From Salicibibacter cibi (GTDB lineage: Bacteria > Bacillota > Bacilli > Bacillales > Marinococcaceae), in assembly GCF_016495865.1 (NCBI RefSeq), contig NZ_CP054706.1, positions 2,542,001-2,606,000 of the forward strand: DNA of 64,000 nucleotides, read 5' to 3'. A program made the translations under genes and the position numbers. The notes under the pieces are model-generated. The model searched no databases. It was not told the origin of the DNA and saw nothing but the letters and a program-made list of their open reading frames with translations. Positions 10,205 through 18,453 of this stretch are shown here, in pieces. Position 1 is the stretch's first letter. Each line of letters starts with the position of its first letter.

Positions 10205-10410
10205 TTTCGGCCGCTATGAACGTGTCATAGTGCCCGAATTTAAGCGAAGGAAAGCTTTTCGGTCGTCATGAAACAGTCATGGCGACCGATTTTTAGCGTG
10301 GCGGCGATTTTCAGGCATCATGATCTCGTTTTGGCGACCGAAGCCAAGTGATCCTATCGTTTTCAGGCGTTATGAACCTTCCGTAGCATAAGGGCTTCAT
10401 GAATGACTCT
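10205..10410. repeat. Four degenerate copies of a 52-bp tandem repeat
   Basis: The marker ATGA recurs at 10216, 10268, 10320 and 10372, a constant period of 52 bases. Each copy begins TTTCRGGC or similar, followed by a variable half. The second copy holds an inverted repeat, CGGTCG (10260-10265) with CGACCG (10283-10288), around an inner dyad ATGA/TCAT. The block fills the gap between the PAP2 gene and the glycerophosphodiesterase gene and has no open frame. Confidence 0.7.
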
Positions 10411-10420
10411 TTTTTCCAAA

Positions 10421-11134
10421 TTATAAATTCTCAGGCGGCGCGTCGCTAATCACTCCATTTACGCCGAACGCTTGCATTTGTTTTACGTCGGATTTACGTG
10501 TCACGGCATAGGGAAAAACGCTTACGCCTTGCTTTTGCCAACGCTCGACGTCGTTTTTTTGTAAAATGCTTGCATGGGGGTGGAGCGAGTGAACGTCAAA
10601 TGGAGAAAATAGACGAAGATAGCCTTCCATATTAACGGGGCGAAAATTCAAAAGTAACCCGATCTTCACCGCCGAATTCCATTCTTTTAATCGATATAAA
10701 CATGCATGATCAAAGGATGAAACGATCGTGTTCTCCACGCGATAATGCTGCACCAACGTATCGCTTACCTTTTTCTCGATCTCTTGATAAGCGTACGGAA
10801 TGTTTTTGATTTCTACGTTCAGCAACACATTCGCGGGAATCCACGCCAATACGTCATCCAACAGCGGGACACGCTGCACTCCGCGATCGTTTTTGTTAAA
10901 CCAGGCGCCCGCGTCCAGTTCAGCCAGCTCGGGAACAGTCATTTCTCGAACCCACCCTGTTCCATCCGTTGTCCGCTCGACATGTTCATCATGCATGACG
11001 GTCAATTCGCCGTCTTTTGACACGTGAACATCCAATTCGATGCCCGCGGCTCCGTTTTCAATCGCGCGTTCAAAAGCGGCAAGCGTGTTTTCGGGCGCTT
11101 CACCCGAAAAACCTCGGTGTGCGATCCATTTCAT
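10421..11134 (-). CDS. Glycerophosphodiester phosphodiesterase
   Basis: This cytosolic-type enzyme of 237 residues hydrolyses glycerophosphodiesters to glycerol-3-phosphate and an alcohol. The family signature HRGFSGEAPENTLAAF is at the N-terminus with the catalytic His. ELDVHVSKDGELTVMHDE carries the metal-binding Glu/Asp and the second catalytic His. There is no signal peptide, so it resembles the UgpQ type rather than secreted GlpQ. Its ATG overlaps the dapL stop (ATGA), which makes it the third gene of the dapH-dapL operon. The metabolic link to diaminopimelate synthesis is not obvious. Confidence 0.92.
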   Translation of the reverse strand: MKWIAHRGFSGEAPENTLAAFERAIENGAAGIELDVHVSKDGELTVMHDEHVERTTDGTGWVREMTVPELAELDAGAWFNKNDRGVQRVPLLDDVLAWIPANVLLNVEIKNIPYAYQEIEKKVSDTLVQHYRVENTIVSSFDHACLYRLKEWNSAVKIGLLLNFRPVNMEGYLRLFSPFDVHSLHPHASILQKNDVERWQKQGVSVFPYAVTRKSDVKQMQAFGVNGVISDAPPENL

Positions 11135-12255
11135 TTCATTTCATCTGCCAAATAACGGATGATGTGGTCAACGGCTATAGGGATCGCGGCTTCATCGGGA
11201 TTAAGCTTTGGATCATGTAAGCCCTTGTCGCTATCAACTCCGAGCCAAAACATGAATCCCGGTATTTTTTCAAGAAAAAAACCAAAGTCCTCGCCGGTCA
11301 TCGCCATAGCCGCCTCCCTAAAATTCACGTCCGAAGACCTTTCGGAAAACGCCATAAAGGACGCCACTTTTTCACTGTTCCATACCTGTTTATATTGTGA
11401 TCCCCATTCCACGTCCACGTCACAATCGAAGCTTGCCGCAATGCCTGCCCCGATTTTCTTCACATGTTCCTGAACGAGATTCATCGCCTCCGACGACAAC
11501 GTGCGAATCGTCCCTTCCGTATCTGCTCGTTCGGCAATGATGTTTTCTTTTGTCCCGCTCTCGATTTTTCCAATTGTAATGACCGCACTGTCCATCGGGT
11601 CAACTCTGCGCGCGACCACAGATTGGATCTGTGTGACGAGATGGCTGGCAGCCACGACCATATCATTGGCCTGATGAGGATAAGCGGCATGGCCGCCTTT
11701 CCCGCGTAGATGAACCATAAATTCAGCAGTGTTCGCAAATAAAAGCCCTTCCCTCGTCGTCACCGTTCCAACTGGTTCATTCGGGGCAATGTGCAAGGCA
11801 AACATCCAGTCCGGCCGCCATTGTTGAAAAAGATCGGTGTTCAACATTGGTTCCGCGCCGCCCGGTCCTTCTTCCGCAGGTTGAAAAACAAAAAGAAGGT
11901 TGTCTTTCGGCTGATTCTCCGCGTAGTGGGAAAGGATTCCGATGGCGATCGTCATGTGCAGGTCATGCCCACACGCATGCATTTTTCCATCGTATCGCGA
12001 GGCAAACGAAAGCCCGGTTTCCTCTTTGATTGGCAGCCCGTCCATATCCGTTCGATAACCAATCGTCTGCACGGGGGCAAAGCCTTCAACGAAAACAAGA
12101 ATCCCTGTCCGCCATGTTTTTACCCTGAAATGGCCGTTCGGCATCTCTCCGATCTTATCGAGCAAAAAAAGCTGGGTTTTATGTTCTTCAAATCCCAATT
12201 CAGGTTGTTGATGTAAATGACGGCGAATGGCGCGCATTCCTTCTATCGTGTACAT
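11131..12255 (-). CDS. dapL: N-acetyldiaminopimelate deacetylase
   Basis: This M20-family metallohydrolase removes the acetyl group from N-acetyl-LL-diaminopimelate in the acetylase branch of lysine and peptidoglycan precursor synthesis. HACGHDLHM and EEGPGG carry metal ligands and the catalytic Glu; the C-terminal MTGEDFGFF is the last conserved block. At 374 residues it equals the usual YkuR length. I chose the ATG at 12255, which has GAGGG 6 bases upstream; the longer frame to 12312 adds 19 residues without a ribosome binding site. It follows dapH, which supports the diaminopimelate assignment over other M20 amidohydrolases. Confidence 0.93.
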   Translation of the reverse strand: MYTIEGMRAIRRHLHQQPELGFEEHKTQLFLLDKIGEMPNGHFRVKTWRTGILVFVEGFAPVQTIGYRTDMDGLPIKEETGLSFASRYDGKMHACGHDLHMTIAIGILSHYAENQPKDNLLFVFQPAEEGPGGAEPMLNTDLFQQWRPDWMFALHIAPNEPVGTVTTREGLLFANTAEFMVHLRGKGGHAAYPHQANDMVVAASHLVTQIQSVVARRVDPMDSAVITIGKIESGTKENIIAERADTEGTIRTLSSEAMNLVQEHVKKIGAGIAASFDCDVDVEWGSQYKQVWNSEKVASFMAFSERSSDVNFREAAMAMTGEDFGFFLEKIPGFMFWLGVDSDKGLHDPKLNPDEAAIPIAVDHIIRYLADEMK

Positions 12256-12281
12256 TGCTATCCCTCGATTCCGTTTTGTAG

Positions 12282-12318
12282 AAAAAGCTCCCTGCTCGTC
12301 TAAACCAAGCAAGGAGCG
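12282..12318 (-). terminator. Terminator or attenuator between dapH and dapL
   Basis: On the minus strand GCTCCTTGCT pairs with AGCAGGGAGC and is followed by TTTTT. It lies in the short gap between dapH and dapL, so it should lower expression of dapL and the phosphodiesterase relative to dapH. Confidence 0.65.
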
Positions 12319-12323
12319 GCCAT

Positions 12324-13037
12324 CTATTCGTCTTTTAATTTCCTCAGTTCCGTTTTAATTTCCGTTTTGCCGCGTGTGCCTTCATCAATATCTTTGATGA
12401 CACGCGCCGGTGTTCCGGCTACTACTTTATTTTCGGGCACGTCTTCGGTCACGATCGCACCTGCAGCGACGACGGAGCCTTTGCCGACGGTGACTCCTTC
12501 GAGCACGACAACGTTTGCGCCAAGCACGACGTCATCTTCGATGATGACCGGTGTCGCTGATGGGGGCTCAATCACCCCTGCCAACACGGAGCCGGCACCG
12601 ATGTGACAGTTTTTGCCGACCGTTGCGCGTCCGCCAAGCACAGCGTTCATATCAATCATCGTATTTTCCCCGACAACCGAACCGATATTAATCATCGCAC
12701 CCATCATGATAATGGCGTTCTTCCCAATCATCACGCGATCGCGAATGACTGCACCCGGTTCGATACGGGCAGGGATGTCTTTTTGATCTACGAGCGGGAC
12801 CGCAGAGTTACGACGATCATTTTCAACGACATAGTCCTCTACTTTTTCGTGGTCAAGAACGTCTTTAACTTCGCTCCACTCACCAAAAAGCACCGCTGAA
12901 TCTCCAAACGGGAACACTTTTGTATTCGCCCCGAAATCGAGGGCAGAAACATCTCCTTTAATATGTACCTTCACAGGGGTTGATTTTTCACTGTCCGAGA
13001 TGAATTGAATAATCTCGTTTCCATCCATCATTTCCAT
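12324..13037 (-). CDS. dapH: 2,3,4,5-tetrahydropyridine-2,6-dicarboxylate N-acetyltransferase
   Basis: DapH acetylates tetrahydrodipicolinate in the diaminopimelate/lysine pathway. The N-terminal 80 residues form the family-specific domain ([20 protein letters not shown]). The rest is a left-handed beta helix with hexapeptide repeats ([20 protein letters not shown], ending in [13 protein letters not shown]). The 237 residues match the family. AGGAAACC precedes the ATG. Together with dapL it defines the acetylase variant of the pathway, which is the one used by Bacillus. Confidence 0.95.
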   Translation of the reverse strand: MEMMDGNEIIQFISDSEKSTPVKVHIKGDVSALDFGANTKVFPFGDSAVLFGEWSEVKDVLDHEKVEDYVVENDRRNSAVPLVDQKDIPARIEPGAVIRDRVMIGKNAIIMMGAMINIGSVVGENTMIDMNAVLGGRATVGKNCHIGAGSVLAGVIEPPSATPVIIEDDVVLGANVVVLEGVTVGKGSVVAAGAIVTEDVPENKVVAGTPARVIKDIDEGTRGKTEIKTELRKLKDE

Positions 13038-13132
13038 GTTGGTTTCCTCCCTTTTTTTCCGTTAATGTCACATCATACAGAATACCATAGTCTGTCGCTT
13101 GGCAAAAGCAAAATCTTTGGCGTCTCTGTTGA

Positions 13133-14203
13133 TTAAGATGGGTCTCTGTGTTTGTATAAATCGGGCATCGGTATCGCGATTTCTACGTTCTCTTCTTTCA
13201 ATATCTCCAAGATTCGCATATTGAAATACTCTTTTACTTTCAACCACTCTGTCCAAGGTGTAGCGTTCGTAAAGTAATAAACCAACATTTCCATCCCATA
13301 CTCTTCAAATTCTCGCACATAAATTTCAATTTCTTCCTGGTCTACTACATCTGGGCTCTCCCTTAGCTCCTTATCGACCCTTTCCAGCACATTTCGGACA
13401 CTTTCTACCGGTGAATTATATTTCAAGTAAATACTGGAGAATACTTGCCTTTTTCTCATTTCCGACCAATTAGTGATCGCATCATTGGCCATTGTGGAGT
13501 TCGGGGTCGTTACCAATCCTTCGGCAAACGTTCGGACTTTCGTGCTCCGAAAGGAAATATCTTCAACAATCCCTTCGACCGTAGTGGTTTCAATCCAGTC
13601 CCCCCGTTTAAACGGCTTTTCTGTAACGAGTATAATTCCGCCAAAAAAGTTAGCAATCGTATCTTGTGCCGCCAATGCAAACGCGAGTCCCCCAAGTCCG
13701 AGACCGGCAATGAACCCATTAATATCATAATCCCATTCCATGGCAATGACCGTAAACATGAGCACAATGACAAGGCCGCGCAGGATTTTGGACGTAAACG
13801 GAATTAACATGCTATCTCGATCGCCGTCAACTTTTCGGCCTAATCGTGTAAACAAATCCGATGACGTTCCGGAGAAATTAAAGAATCCCCAGCCGAAAAA
13901 TACAATCAACAACGTGCGCAACAGACGGTTCACCACAACCATGATATCAGGTTGCGGACTTAAATACAGAATCGCAAAGTAAACCCCGAAAACAACGACG
14001 AGCATGCGCATCGGTTTCTCAAATGCATAGAGAAAATTCCCCAAGAACAGACTTTTTCCGTGTTTGGAGATCTTCTTTATGACGACAAAAATAAAACGGG
14101 TAACTAACTTTCGTAACATCAAAAAAATCAATACGGTCATTGCCGCAATCACATAATGCAACCACGGCCAAGCTTCCAACCATGCATAATACCAATCGAA
14201 CAC
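13133..14203 (-). CDS. MscS family mechanosensitive ion channel (YhdY-like)
   Basis: This is the second, longer MscS homologue (356 residues). About five membrane segments precede the pore helix (FIAGLGLGGLAFALAAQDTIANFFGG). The conserved cytosolic domain follows: FKRGDWIETTTVEGIVEDISFRSTKVRTF, then TTPNSTMANDAITN. The start is GTG at 14203 with AGGGGGAAAT upstream. It probably works as an osmotic relief valve next to the 276-residue channel at 8524. Two such channels in 6 kb, with a BCCT osmolyte carrier further on, suit a salt-adapted cell. Confidence 0.92.
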   Translation of the reverse strand: MFDWYYAWLEAWPWLHYVIAAMTVLIFLMLRKLVTRFIFVVIKKISKHGKSLFLGNFLYAFEKPMRMLVVVFGVYFAILYLSPQPDIMVVVNRLLRTLLIVFFGWGFFNFSGTSSDLFTRLGRKVDGDRDSMLIPFTSKILRGLVIVLMFTVIAMEWDYDINGFIAGLGLGGLAFALAAQDTIANFFGGIILVTEKPFKRGDWIETTTVEGIVEDISFRSTKVRTFAEGLVTTPNSTMANDAITNWSEMRKRQVFSSIYLKYNSPVESVRNVLERVDKELRESPDVVDQEEIEIYVREFEEYGMEMLVYYFTNATPWTEWLKVKEYFNMRILEILKEENVEIAIPMPDLYKHRDPS

Positions 14204-14287
14204 TGTTATTTCCCCCTGCTACATCCGCTAATCTGACTTAATGTTAACATCCTAAAGCTTCATCTGCTATTATTTTGAATAAGAATT

Positions 14288-14318
14288 AAAAAAACCCATG
14301 TCGTGAATGGACACGGGG
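14288..14318 (-). terminator. Terminator of the nucleotidyltransferase gene
   Basis: On the minus strand CCCGTGTC and GACATGGG form a stem around ATTCAC (one mismatch), followed by seven T. Confidence 0.75.
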
Positions 14319-14322
14319 AACT

Positions 14323-15087
14323 TCAGATCGCCGATGGGACCTTGACCGGAGTTTTGCTGATCACAAAATGAATCAACGCGCGAATGTCTTCGTGCTTCAA
14401 CAGCCCATGTTCTTGCCCCCGGCGAACACTCAAAGCATGGCGAATCAAGTTGGAATCGGGGAGCTGTTGCAATGCCCATTTCATCCCTCTTGTTTTTGAT
14501 GTCAGAATTCCAGTTTCTTTAAAACACCACGTCCTGCAGGCATTCATGACTGCTTCATGTCCGTAAGGATCATAAAAAGGATGAAAAATTTGCTTTTCAT
14601 GCCGGCGCAACGAACCTTTCATGGCTTCCTGCAACCAAGGTCTCGGAACACTCCCGAAAACTTTGTCTTTTGGACGTCCCGCTAATGTCTTCCCGGATTG
14701 TAAAATCATCGCGAAGTCCATTAATAACCCCTCGTCCATGCCTTCTTCCGCAACTTTATCCTCGAAGTTCCGGCCGGTTAACAGGGCAAATTCATAGGAA
14801 AGCAACGAGTGTGGGTGTGCTGCCTCTTCTTCCAAAACAACGTAAAATTCCAAACCTGCACCCGGGGACGGCAAAGCATGATACGCTAACGCTTGCGCAA
14901 GCGCGTCCTTATCCGATGCTTTTAACGGCCGTTTTACGATACAAAAGACATCAAGATCGCTTACATCATTGTCGTAATCATCCACTACTGCCGAACCACA
15001 CAAATAAAGCCCGACCATGCGATCTTCCAATACTGAATTTACAGCTTCCGACAGTTGATGCAAATAGTCATCCACCTGATCATCCAT
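14323..15087 (-). CDS. Nucleotidyltransferase with C-terminal DUF4111-type domain (aminoglycoside adenylyltransferase-like)
   Basis: The N-terminus carries the nucleotidyltransferase motif, Gly-Ser followed by SDLD (GSAVVDDYDNDVSDLDV), with the two Asp that bind metal. The C-terminal helical part (RRHEKQIFHPFYDPYGHEAVMNACRTW...KTRGMKWALQQLP) resembles the domain that closes ANT(3'')/ANT(9) enzymes. It may adenylylate an aminoglycoside, but chromosomal homologues of unknown substrate are common. I chose the ATG at 15087 (254 residues); an in-frame ATG at 15129 and the open start at 15201 are alternatives without good ribosome binding sites. A terminator follows. Confidence 0.7.
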   Translation of the reverse strand: MDDQVDDYLHQLSEAVNSVLEDRMVGLYLCGSAVVDDYDNDVSDLDVFCIVKRPLKASDKDALAQALAYHALPSPGAGLEFYVVLEEEAAHPHSLLSYEFALLTGRNFEDKVAEEGMDEGLLMDFAMILQSGKTLAGRPKDKVFGSVPRPWLQEAMKGSLRRHEKQIFHPFYDPYGHEAVMNACRTWCFKETGILTSKTRGMKWALQQLPDSNLIRHALSVRRGQEHGLLKHEDIRALIHFVISKTPVKVPSAI

Positions 15088-15290
15088 GAAGAAGCGCTTC
15101 CCCCATCCATTATTCGTTATTTCATACATTTTGTGAAATGTTTTCACAACGTTTTTTTTAATAATATATGTATATTCAGGATATCCGATTTTCGCAAACA
15201 ATGCAATGATTTTTCCGTCATTTTAAAGGAAGCAGGCAACGATTCGCTTTTTCCTGCTTCCTAACGATCAATTAGGGAGGGTATCCATAC

Positions 15291-15392
15291 ATGTCCGTAG
15301 AATCAAACGGCGTTTTGAAATCGTACGGCATTCTTTTTCGCGCCCATACTCCATGGATCAGCAATAACAGCTATGGGAACGTTGACATTTAG
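15291..15392 (+). CDS. Small hypothetical ORF, 33 residues
   Basis: A short frame follows GGGAGGG with 7 bases of spacing. The peptide (MSVESNGVLKSYGILF...) has no features that I recognise. It converges on another small frame at 15429-15527. Support is limited to the ribosome binding site. Confidence 0.25.
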   Translation: MSVESNGVLKSYGILFRAHTPWISNNSYGNVDI

Positions 15393-15428
15393 GGGCAATC
15401 GCAACCGAGTTCTTTTCGACCGTCTTCC

Positions 15429-15527
15429 TCACCTTCCACTACCCGTCATAGCGGTATGCATCAATCGTTTCTTCTTTCCATAGTGATGGCCGAATCCCCA
15501 CATATTATCCCATACCGTGTAACCCAT
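15429..15527 (-). CDS. Small hypothetical ORF, 32 residues
   Basis: A minus-strand frame with AGAGGAAAGGGG upstream encodes a Trp/Gly/His-rich peptide (MGYTVWDNMWGFGHHYGKKK). Its composition is like that of short spore or coat-associated peptides, but I recognise no family. It lies in the 500-base gap between the nucleotidyltransferase and GAF genes. Confidence 0.35.
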   Translation of the reverse strand: MGYTVWDNMWGFGHHYGKKKRLMHTAMTGSGR

Positions 15528-15709
15528 GTTGTTGTCCCCTTTCCTCTTGGTTATTGCCGTACACTAAATTGTATGTAAAAAAAGTACATGCTTGTAATGA
15601 TCGAACCTATAAAACGATAAAAATCATTAAATGTCTATCATTTAGTGTCCGAAGCGACAACGCTCATATTCCCCAATCCTCTTGCTTACATATAAGAGAG
15701 GTGACTTTC

Positions 15710-16483
15710 ATGAGAACAACGATGGAATATTTTCTAAATCAACAACCGGAATGGGTGTATTACATCACCGGCATCATCATCGTATTGGGACTCATCACGA
15801 CTTTTATTCTCATTGGCCGGGCGGCTATGAAATATACCGAAAAAATCGATAAAGAACTGGGTTTCCAAAAAATCCAGCAAGAACTGTATGACACAAAATA
15901 CCAAGCCGCCATTCATAAAGATATTTCGCTTCAGTCGATCCACGCGCTTCGTAATGCCGAGCGCTTCCTCAAACAATTGCAACAAGCGCGCCGATTTTCC
16001 GTTCAATCCGAAGAAAATCTGCAAACCTATGAAAACTTGATTATCCGTATCGTGCATGCCCTCAGCTCGGATATAAAATTTCAACCGGGGGAACAACATC
16101 GATCTTCCGTTTGGATCGAAGAGTCGGGACAACTTGTTTATTTTACCGGAAGCAATGCTTTTGATGATCGGGACGAAAACCAAATTCTCCCCATGAACGA
16201 AACGATCGCCGGCCGTTGTTTTCGCAAAAAAGAAATACAACTCGTGCCCGATGTAAGCGATGATGTCGACGGCATGCCCAAACACCATAACGGTTACGGG
16301 GCAATTCTTTGCCTCCCCCTTTCCGAGTGGGGAGTGCTAACGGTCGATGCACACCGCGCATTTCAGGAAGAAATGATGTATATTTGTCGTCTTTATGCGC
16401 GCGTGATCGATCTTGCATTCTTTGAATATAGTCAAATGATTAATGATGGTTATATCACTCAACAATTCAACGAGCGTGAATAA
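15710..16483 (+). CDS. Membrane-anchored GAF-domain protein
   Basis: The 257-residue protein has one N-terminal membrane segment (YYITGIIIVLGLITTFILIG, about residues 17-36), then a helical, possibly coiled stretch. A GAF-like domain covers about 110-245 (SSVWIEESGQLVYFTGSNAF, ETIAGRCFRKKE, GYGAILCLPLSEWGVLTVDAH). No kinase, cyclase or phosphodiesterase domain follows, so any output must go through a partner. I chose ATG at 15710 because AGAGAGGTG lies 6 bases upstream; the frame open from 15554 has no ribosome binding site. The ligand is unknown. The next gene is a small basic protein 23 bases downstream, perhaps co-transcribed. Confidence 0.7.
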   Translation: MRTTMEYFLNQQPEWVYYITGIIIVLGLITTFILIGRAAMKYTEKIDKELGFQKIQQELYDTKYQAAIHKDISLQSIHALRNAERFLKQLQQARRFSVQSEENLQTYENLIIRIVHALSSDIKFQPGEQHRSSVWIEESGQLVYFTGSNAFDDRDENQILPMNETIAGRCFRKKEIQLVPDVSDDVDGMPKHHNGYGAILCLPLSEWGVLTVDAHRAFQEEMMYICRLYARVIDLAFFEYSQMINDGYITQQFNERE

Positions 16484-16506
16484 ATTATGGATAGGGAGGG
16501 TCTACA

Positions 16507-16686
16507 ATGAGCGGAAAAGATATATTGCGCAAAGCAGCAGCCAAATCGGCGAAAAGGCGAGGGATTCTATCCGATCATAATTACCGGCAATGGCTTAAGA
16601 AGAACGCAAACGTGCAAACGCTCTCCGGCGAAAAAAACGCTTATTCGACCAATCGTGCGAAACAAGCGCTTTTAAAACGCGTATGA
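16507..16686 (+). CDS. Small basic hypothetical protein, 59 residues
   Basis: The frame starts at ATG 16507 with GGGAGGG 6 bases upstream and encodes a Lys/Arg-rich, Ala-rich peptide (MSGKDILRKAAAKSAKRRGI...AKQALLKRV). The base composition could fit nucleic-acid binding or a small spore protein, but I recognise no family. It lies between the GAF gene and a strong terminator at 16717, so it is probably the last gene of that transcript. Confidence 0.6.
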   Translation: MSGKDILRKAAAKSAKRRGILSDHNYRQWLKKNANVQTLSGEKNAYSTNRAKQALLKRV

Positions 16687-16716
16687 TACAACAATCAAGC
16701 ATCGCTTTTCGCGTAG

Positions 16717-16760
16717 AAAAAGCACTCCTCGGGAAGAAATCCTTGACAAGGAGTGCTTTC
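16717..16760. terminator. Bidirectional terminator
   Basis: AAAGCACTCCT and AGGAGTGCTTT form an 11-bp stem. It serves both the 59-residue gene and the converging ribU. Confidence 0.8.
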
Positions 16761-16763
16761 TGT

Positions 16764-17378
16764 TTAATTTTGCTTCAAGTTGTAGGTACCGGCCGGCGTT
16801 TTTCGCTGCAAATTTCCGCCATAGGATTTTTTCTCCAGCATTGGAGCTAATTTCAAAAAGAGCGGCACGAACAGAATCGAAATTGCCAAACCTTTCACAA
16901 TGTTAAAAGGCAAAATTCCCGCGAGCACTGTCGTCAGCATTACCTGGCTGCTCATTTCCCAACCGATCAACCAAGAATATGCCGGTAAAAACACAAGATA
17001 GTTAAGCGCGGCCAACCCGATTGTCATCGATACGATCGCGATCCCCAAACCGGCAATTAATCCTTTTACACTTCGAAAGTGGCGATATACATAAGCAACC
17101 GGCAATACGAATAAGAGACTTGCCACAAAGTTCGAGATCATGCCGACTGGATCGCCTGCTCCCATGAATAGCGTATAAAGCAATATTTTGATGCCTGCCA
17201 CTGCGATTCCGGCAACCGGTGAAAATAACAATGCCGCGAACAACACGGGCAGTTCACTGAAATCCATGCTTAAGAAGGATAAAAACATCGGCATCGGTAT
17301 ACTGACAAACATAAGCGCCGTTGCCATTGAACCGAGCACTGCGTACATTACTAATCGAAACGTCTTGGATTCTTTCAT
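16764..17378 (-). CDS. ribU: Riboflavin ECF transporter substrate-binding (S) component
   Basis: RibU is the membrane S-component that binds riboflavin and works with the energy-coupling module EcfAA'T. About six hydrophobic segments are visible in 204 residues. Conserved S-component stretches are PMPMFLSFLSMDFSELPVLFAALLFSP and GMISNFVASLLFVLPVAYVY. The ATG at 17378 has GGGAGGGC upstream, whereas the longer frame runs into the riboswitch terminator. An FMN riboswitch precedes it, which makes riboflavin the substrate with high confidence. FMN should shut the gene off. Confidence 0.93.
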   Translation of the reverse strand: MKESKTFRLVMYAVLGSMATALMFVSIPMPMFLSFLSMDFSELPVLFAALLFSPVAGIAVAGIKILLYTLFMGAGDPVGMISNFVASLLFVLPVAYVYRHFRSVKGLIAGLGIAIVSMTIGLAALNYLVFLPAYSWLIGWEMSSQVMLTTVLAGILPFNIVKGLAISILFVPLFLKLAPMLEKKSYGGNLQRKTPAGTYNLKQN

Positions 17379-17450
17379 TACTTGCGCCCTCCCGTTCTTC
17401 GGCTTTCTAAAGAACGAAGACGCAGAGTTCTCCGTACCCATCGCAATAAT

Positions 17451-17485
17451 AAAGCCCCTAAGTTTTCTCACTTAGGGGCTTTTTT
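17451..17485. terminator. Riboswitch-controlled terminator upstream of ribU
   Basis: AAGCCCCTAAG and CTTAGGGGCTT form an 11-bp stem. On the minus strand it is followed by TATTATT, and it lies between the FMN aptamer and the ribU start, where an expression platform is expected. Confidence 0.75.
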
Positions 17486-17533
17486 ACATAACGGAAAATC
17501 ACAAGGGCACAACGGCCCATGGACTGCTCTGCA

Positions 17534-17661
17534 ATCTTCTCCCATCCAGACTTTACTGTCGGTTCCGGAATCACACCGGAATCCACCGCAAATGCGGGTC
17601 ACGGACTCATCGCCAAAAGGCGCATCACCGTCGGTCGGGAATTTCACCCTGCCCCGAAGAT
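17534..17661 (-). ncRNA. FMN riboswitch (RFN element)
   Basis: The minus strand shows the conserved RFN blocks in order: TCTTCGGGGCAGGGTGAAAT, CCGACCGACGGTGAT, GAGTCCGTGACCC, GGTGGATTCCGGTG, and CCGACAGTAAAGTCTGGATG with GGGAGAAGA. It lies upstream of ribU with a terminator between. FMN binding is expected to favour termination and so reduce riboflavin uptake. Confidence 0.97.
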
Positions 17662-17713
17662 TTTTAATGTAGTTTTTTCCGATCACCGTTCAATGATCAT
17701 GATGTTAGCATTT

Positions 17714-17742
17714 ATATTATCACTCGTGATTCACGAATGCAA
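17714..17742 (-). promoter_or_regulatory. Sigma-A promoter of the FMN riboswitch and ribU
   Basis: On the minus strand TTGCAT and TAATAT are 17 bases apart, about 50 bases upstream of the aptamer. Confidence 0.75.
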
Positions 17743-17979
17743 GAGAAATGTTTCAAAATTTCATAACCTTAGTGAACGGCGTACCGGGCAGACTTTTTCC
17801 GTGATTGTTTTTACGGATGAAAGGCCATGCGCATACCTGATACAGAATTGGACGCACTTATTTGATAAGTGCGGCGCCCTATCTTCATGCCATATAAGTC
17901 ACCGACATGGCGCGTCCGCCTTTCACTGTTATATATTATTATTTATCCATATTTCCCCAAAAGCTTTCTCTTAGATGGC

Positions 17980-18423
17980 TTATTTGCCATGCTCTTTTTT
18001 TGTCAGCGAATACCAGTAGTTTTTTTCAGACTTGGCCTCCTCACCGATGGACATAAAAATCGTGTTACCCTTGCTATCTTTCCATCCGACAACGCTCTTG
18101 CCGTTGTTTAAATGGTCAATAAGTTGTGATTGATCTTCCATATGTTCAGGCCTGATTACGGCTAATATAAGGCCATTGGCATCCCTGACAATAAATTCAT
18201 GCAAATCGCCGGTAACGTATTCATCCATGTGCGGATGAGCCGGCATGCCTTCTCCCATGGAGTGGCTCCAGCTTTTGTTCTGCCGAATCACCTGGGCTTC
18301 AAACCCTAAAAACTTATCAGCCTTAACACATGCAGGATTTGTTGAAAGGATGGTTTCAGGAAACATGGTTCCGTCATTCCCATCCTCCTTTGTAAAGTTG
18401 GAATTTACGTTAATTCCCCACAT
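17980..18423 (-). CDS. Hypothetical protein
   Basis: The frame encodes up to 147 residues with a mixed alpha/beta composition (HEFIVRDANGLILAVIRPEH, KSVVGWKDSKGNTIFMSIGE). I see no signal peptide, membrane segment or familiar motif. The first ATG (18423) has no clear ribosome binding site; the in-frame ATG at 18366 lies 17 bases after AAAGGAGG, too far for a normal start, so the true start is unsettled. It lies alone between the ribU promoter region and the DUF418 gene. I do not recognise the family. Confidence 0.55.
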   Translation of the reverse strand: MWGINVNSNFTKEDGNDGTMFPETILSTNPACVKADKFLGFEAQVIRQNKSWSHSMGEGMPAHPHMDEYVTGDLHEFIVRDANGLILAVIRPEHMEDQSQLIDHLNNGKSVVGWKDSKGNTIFMSIGEEAKSEKNYWYSLTKKEHGK

Positions 18424-18453
18424 GTAAAAGACAACAGCTTTGCATGACCGTAA

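Noticed and set aside
10205..10410. CRISPR array
   Set aside because: The 52-base period looks like repeat plus spacer, but the units are diverged along their whole length, no constant repeat exists and no cas gene is in the window. The same applies to 39821-39960.
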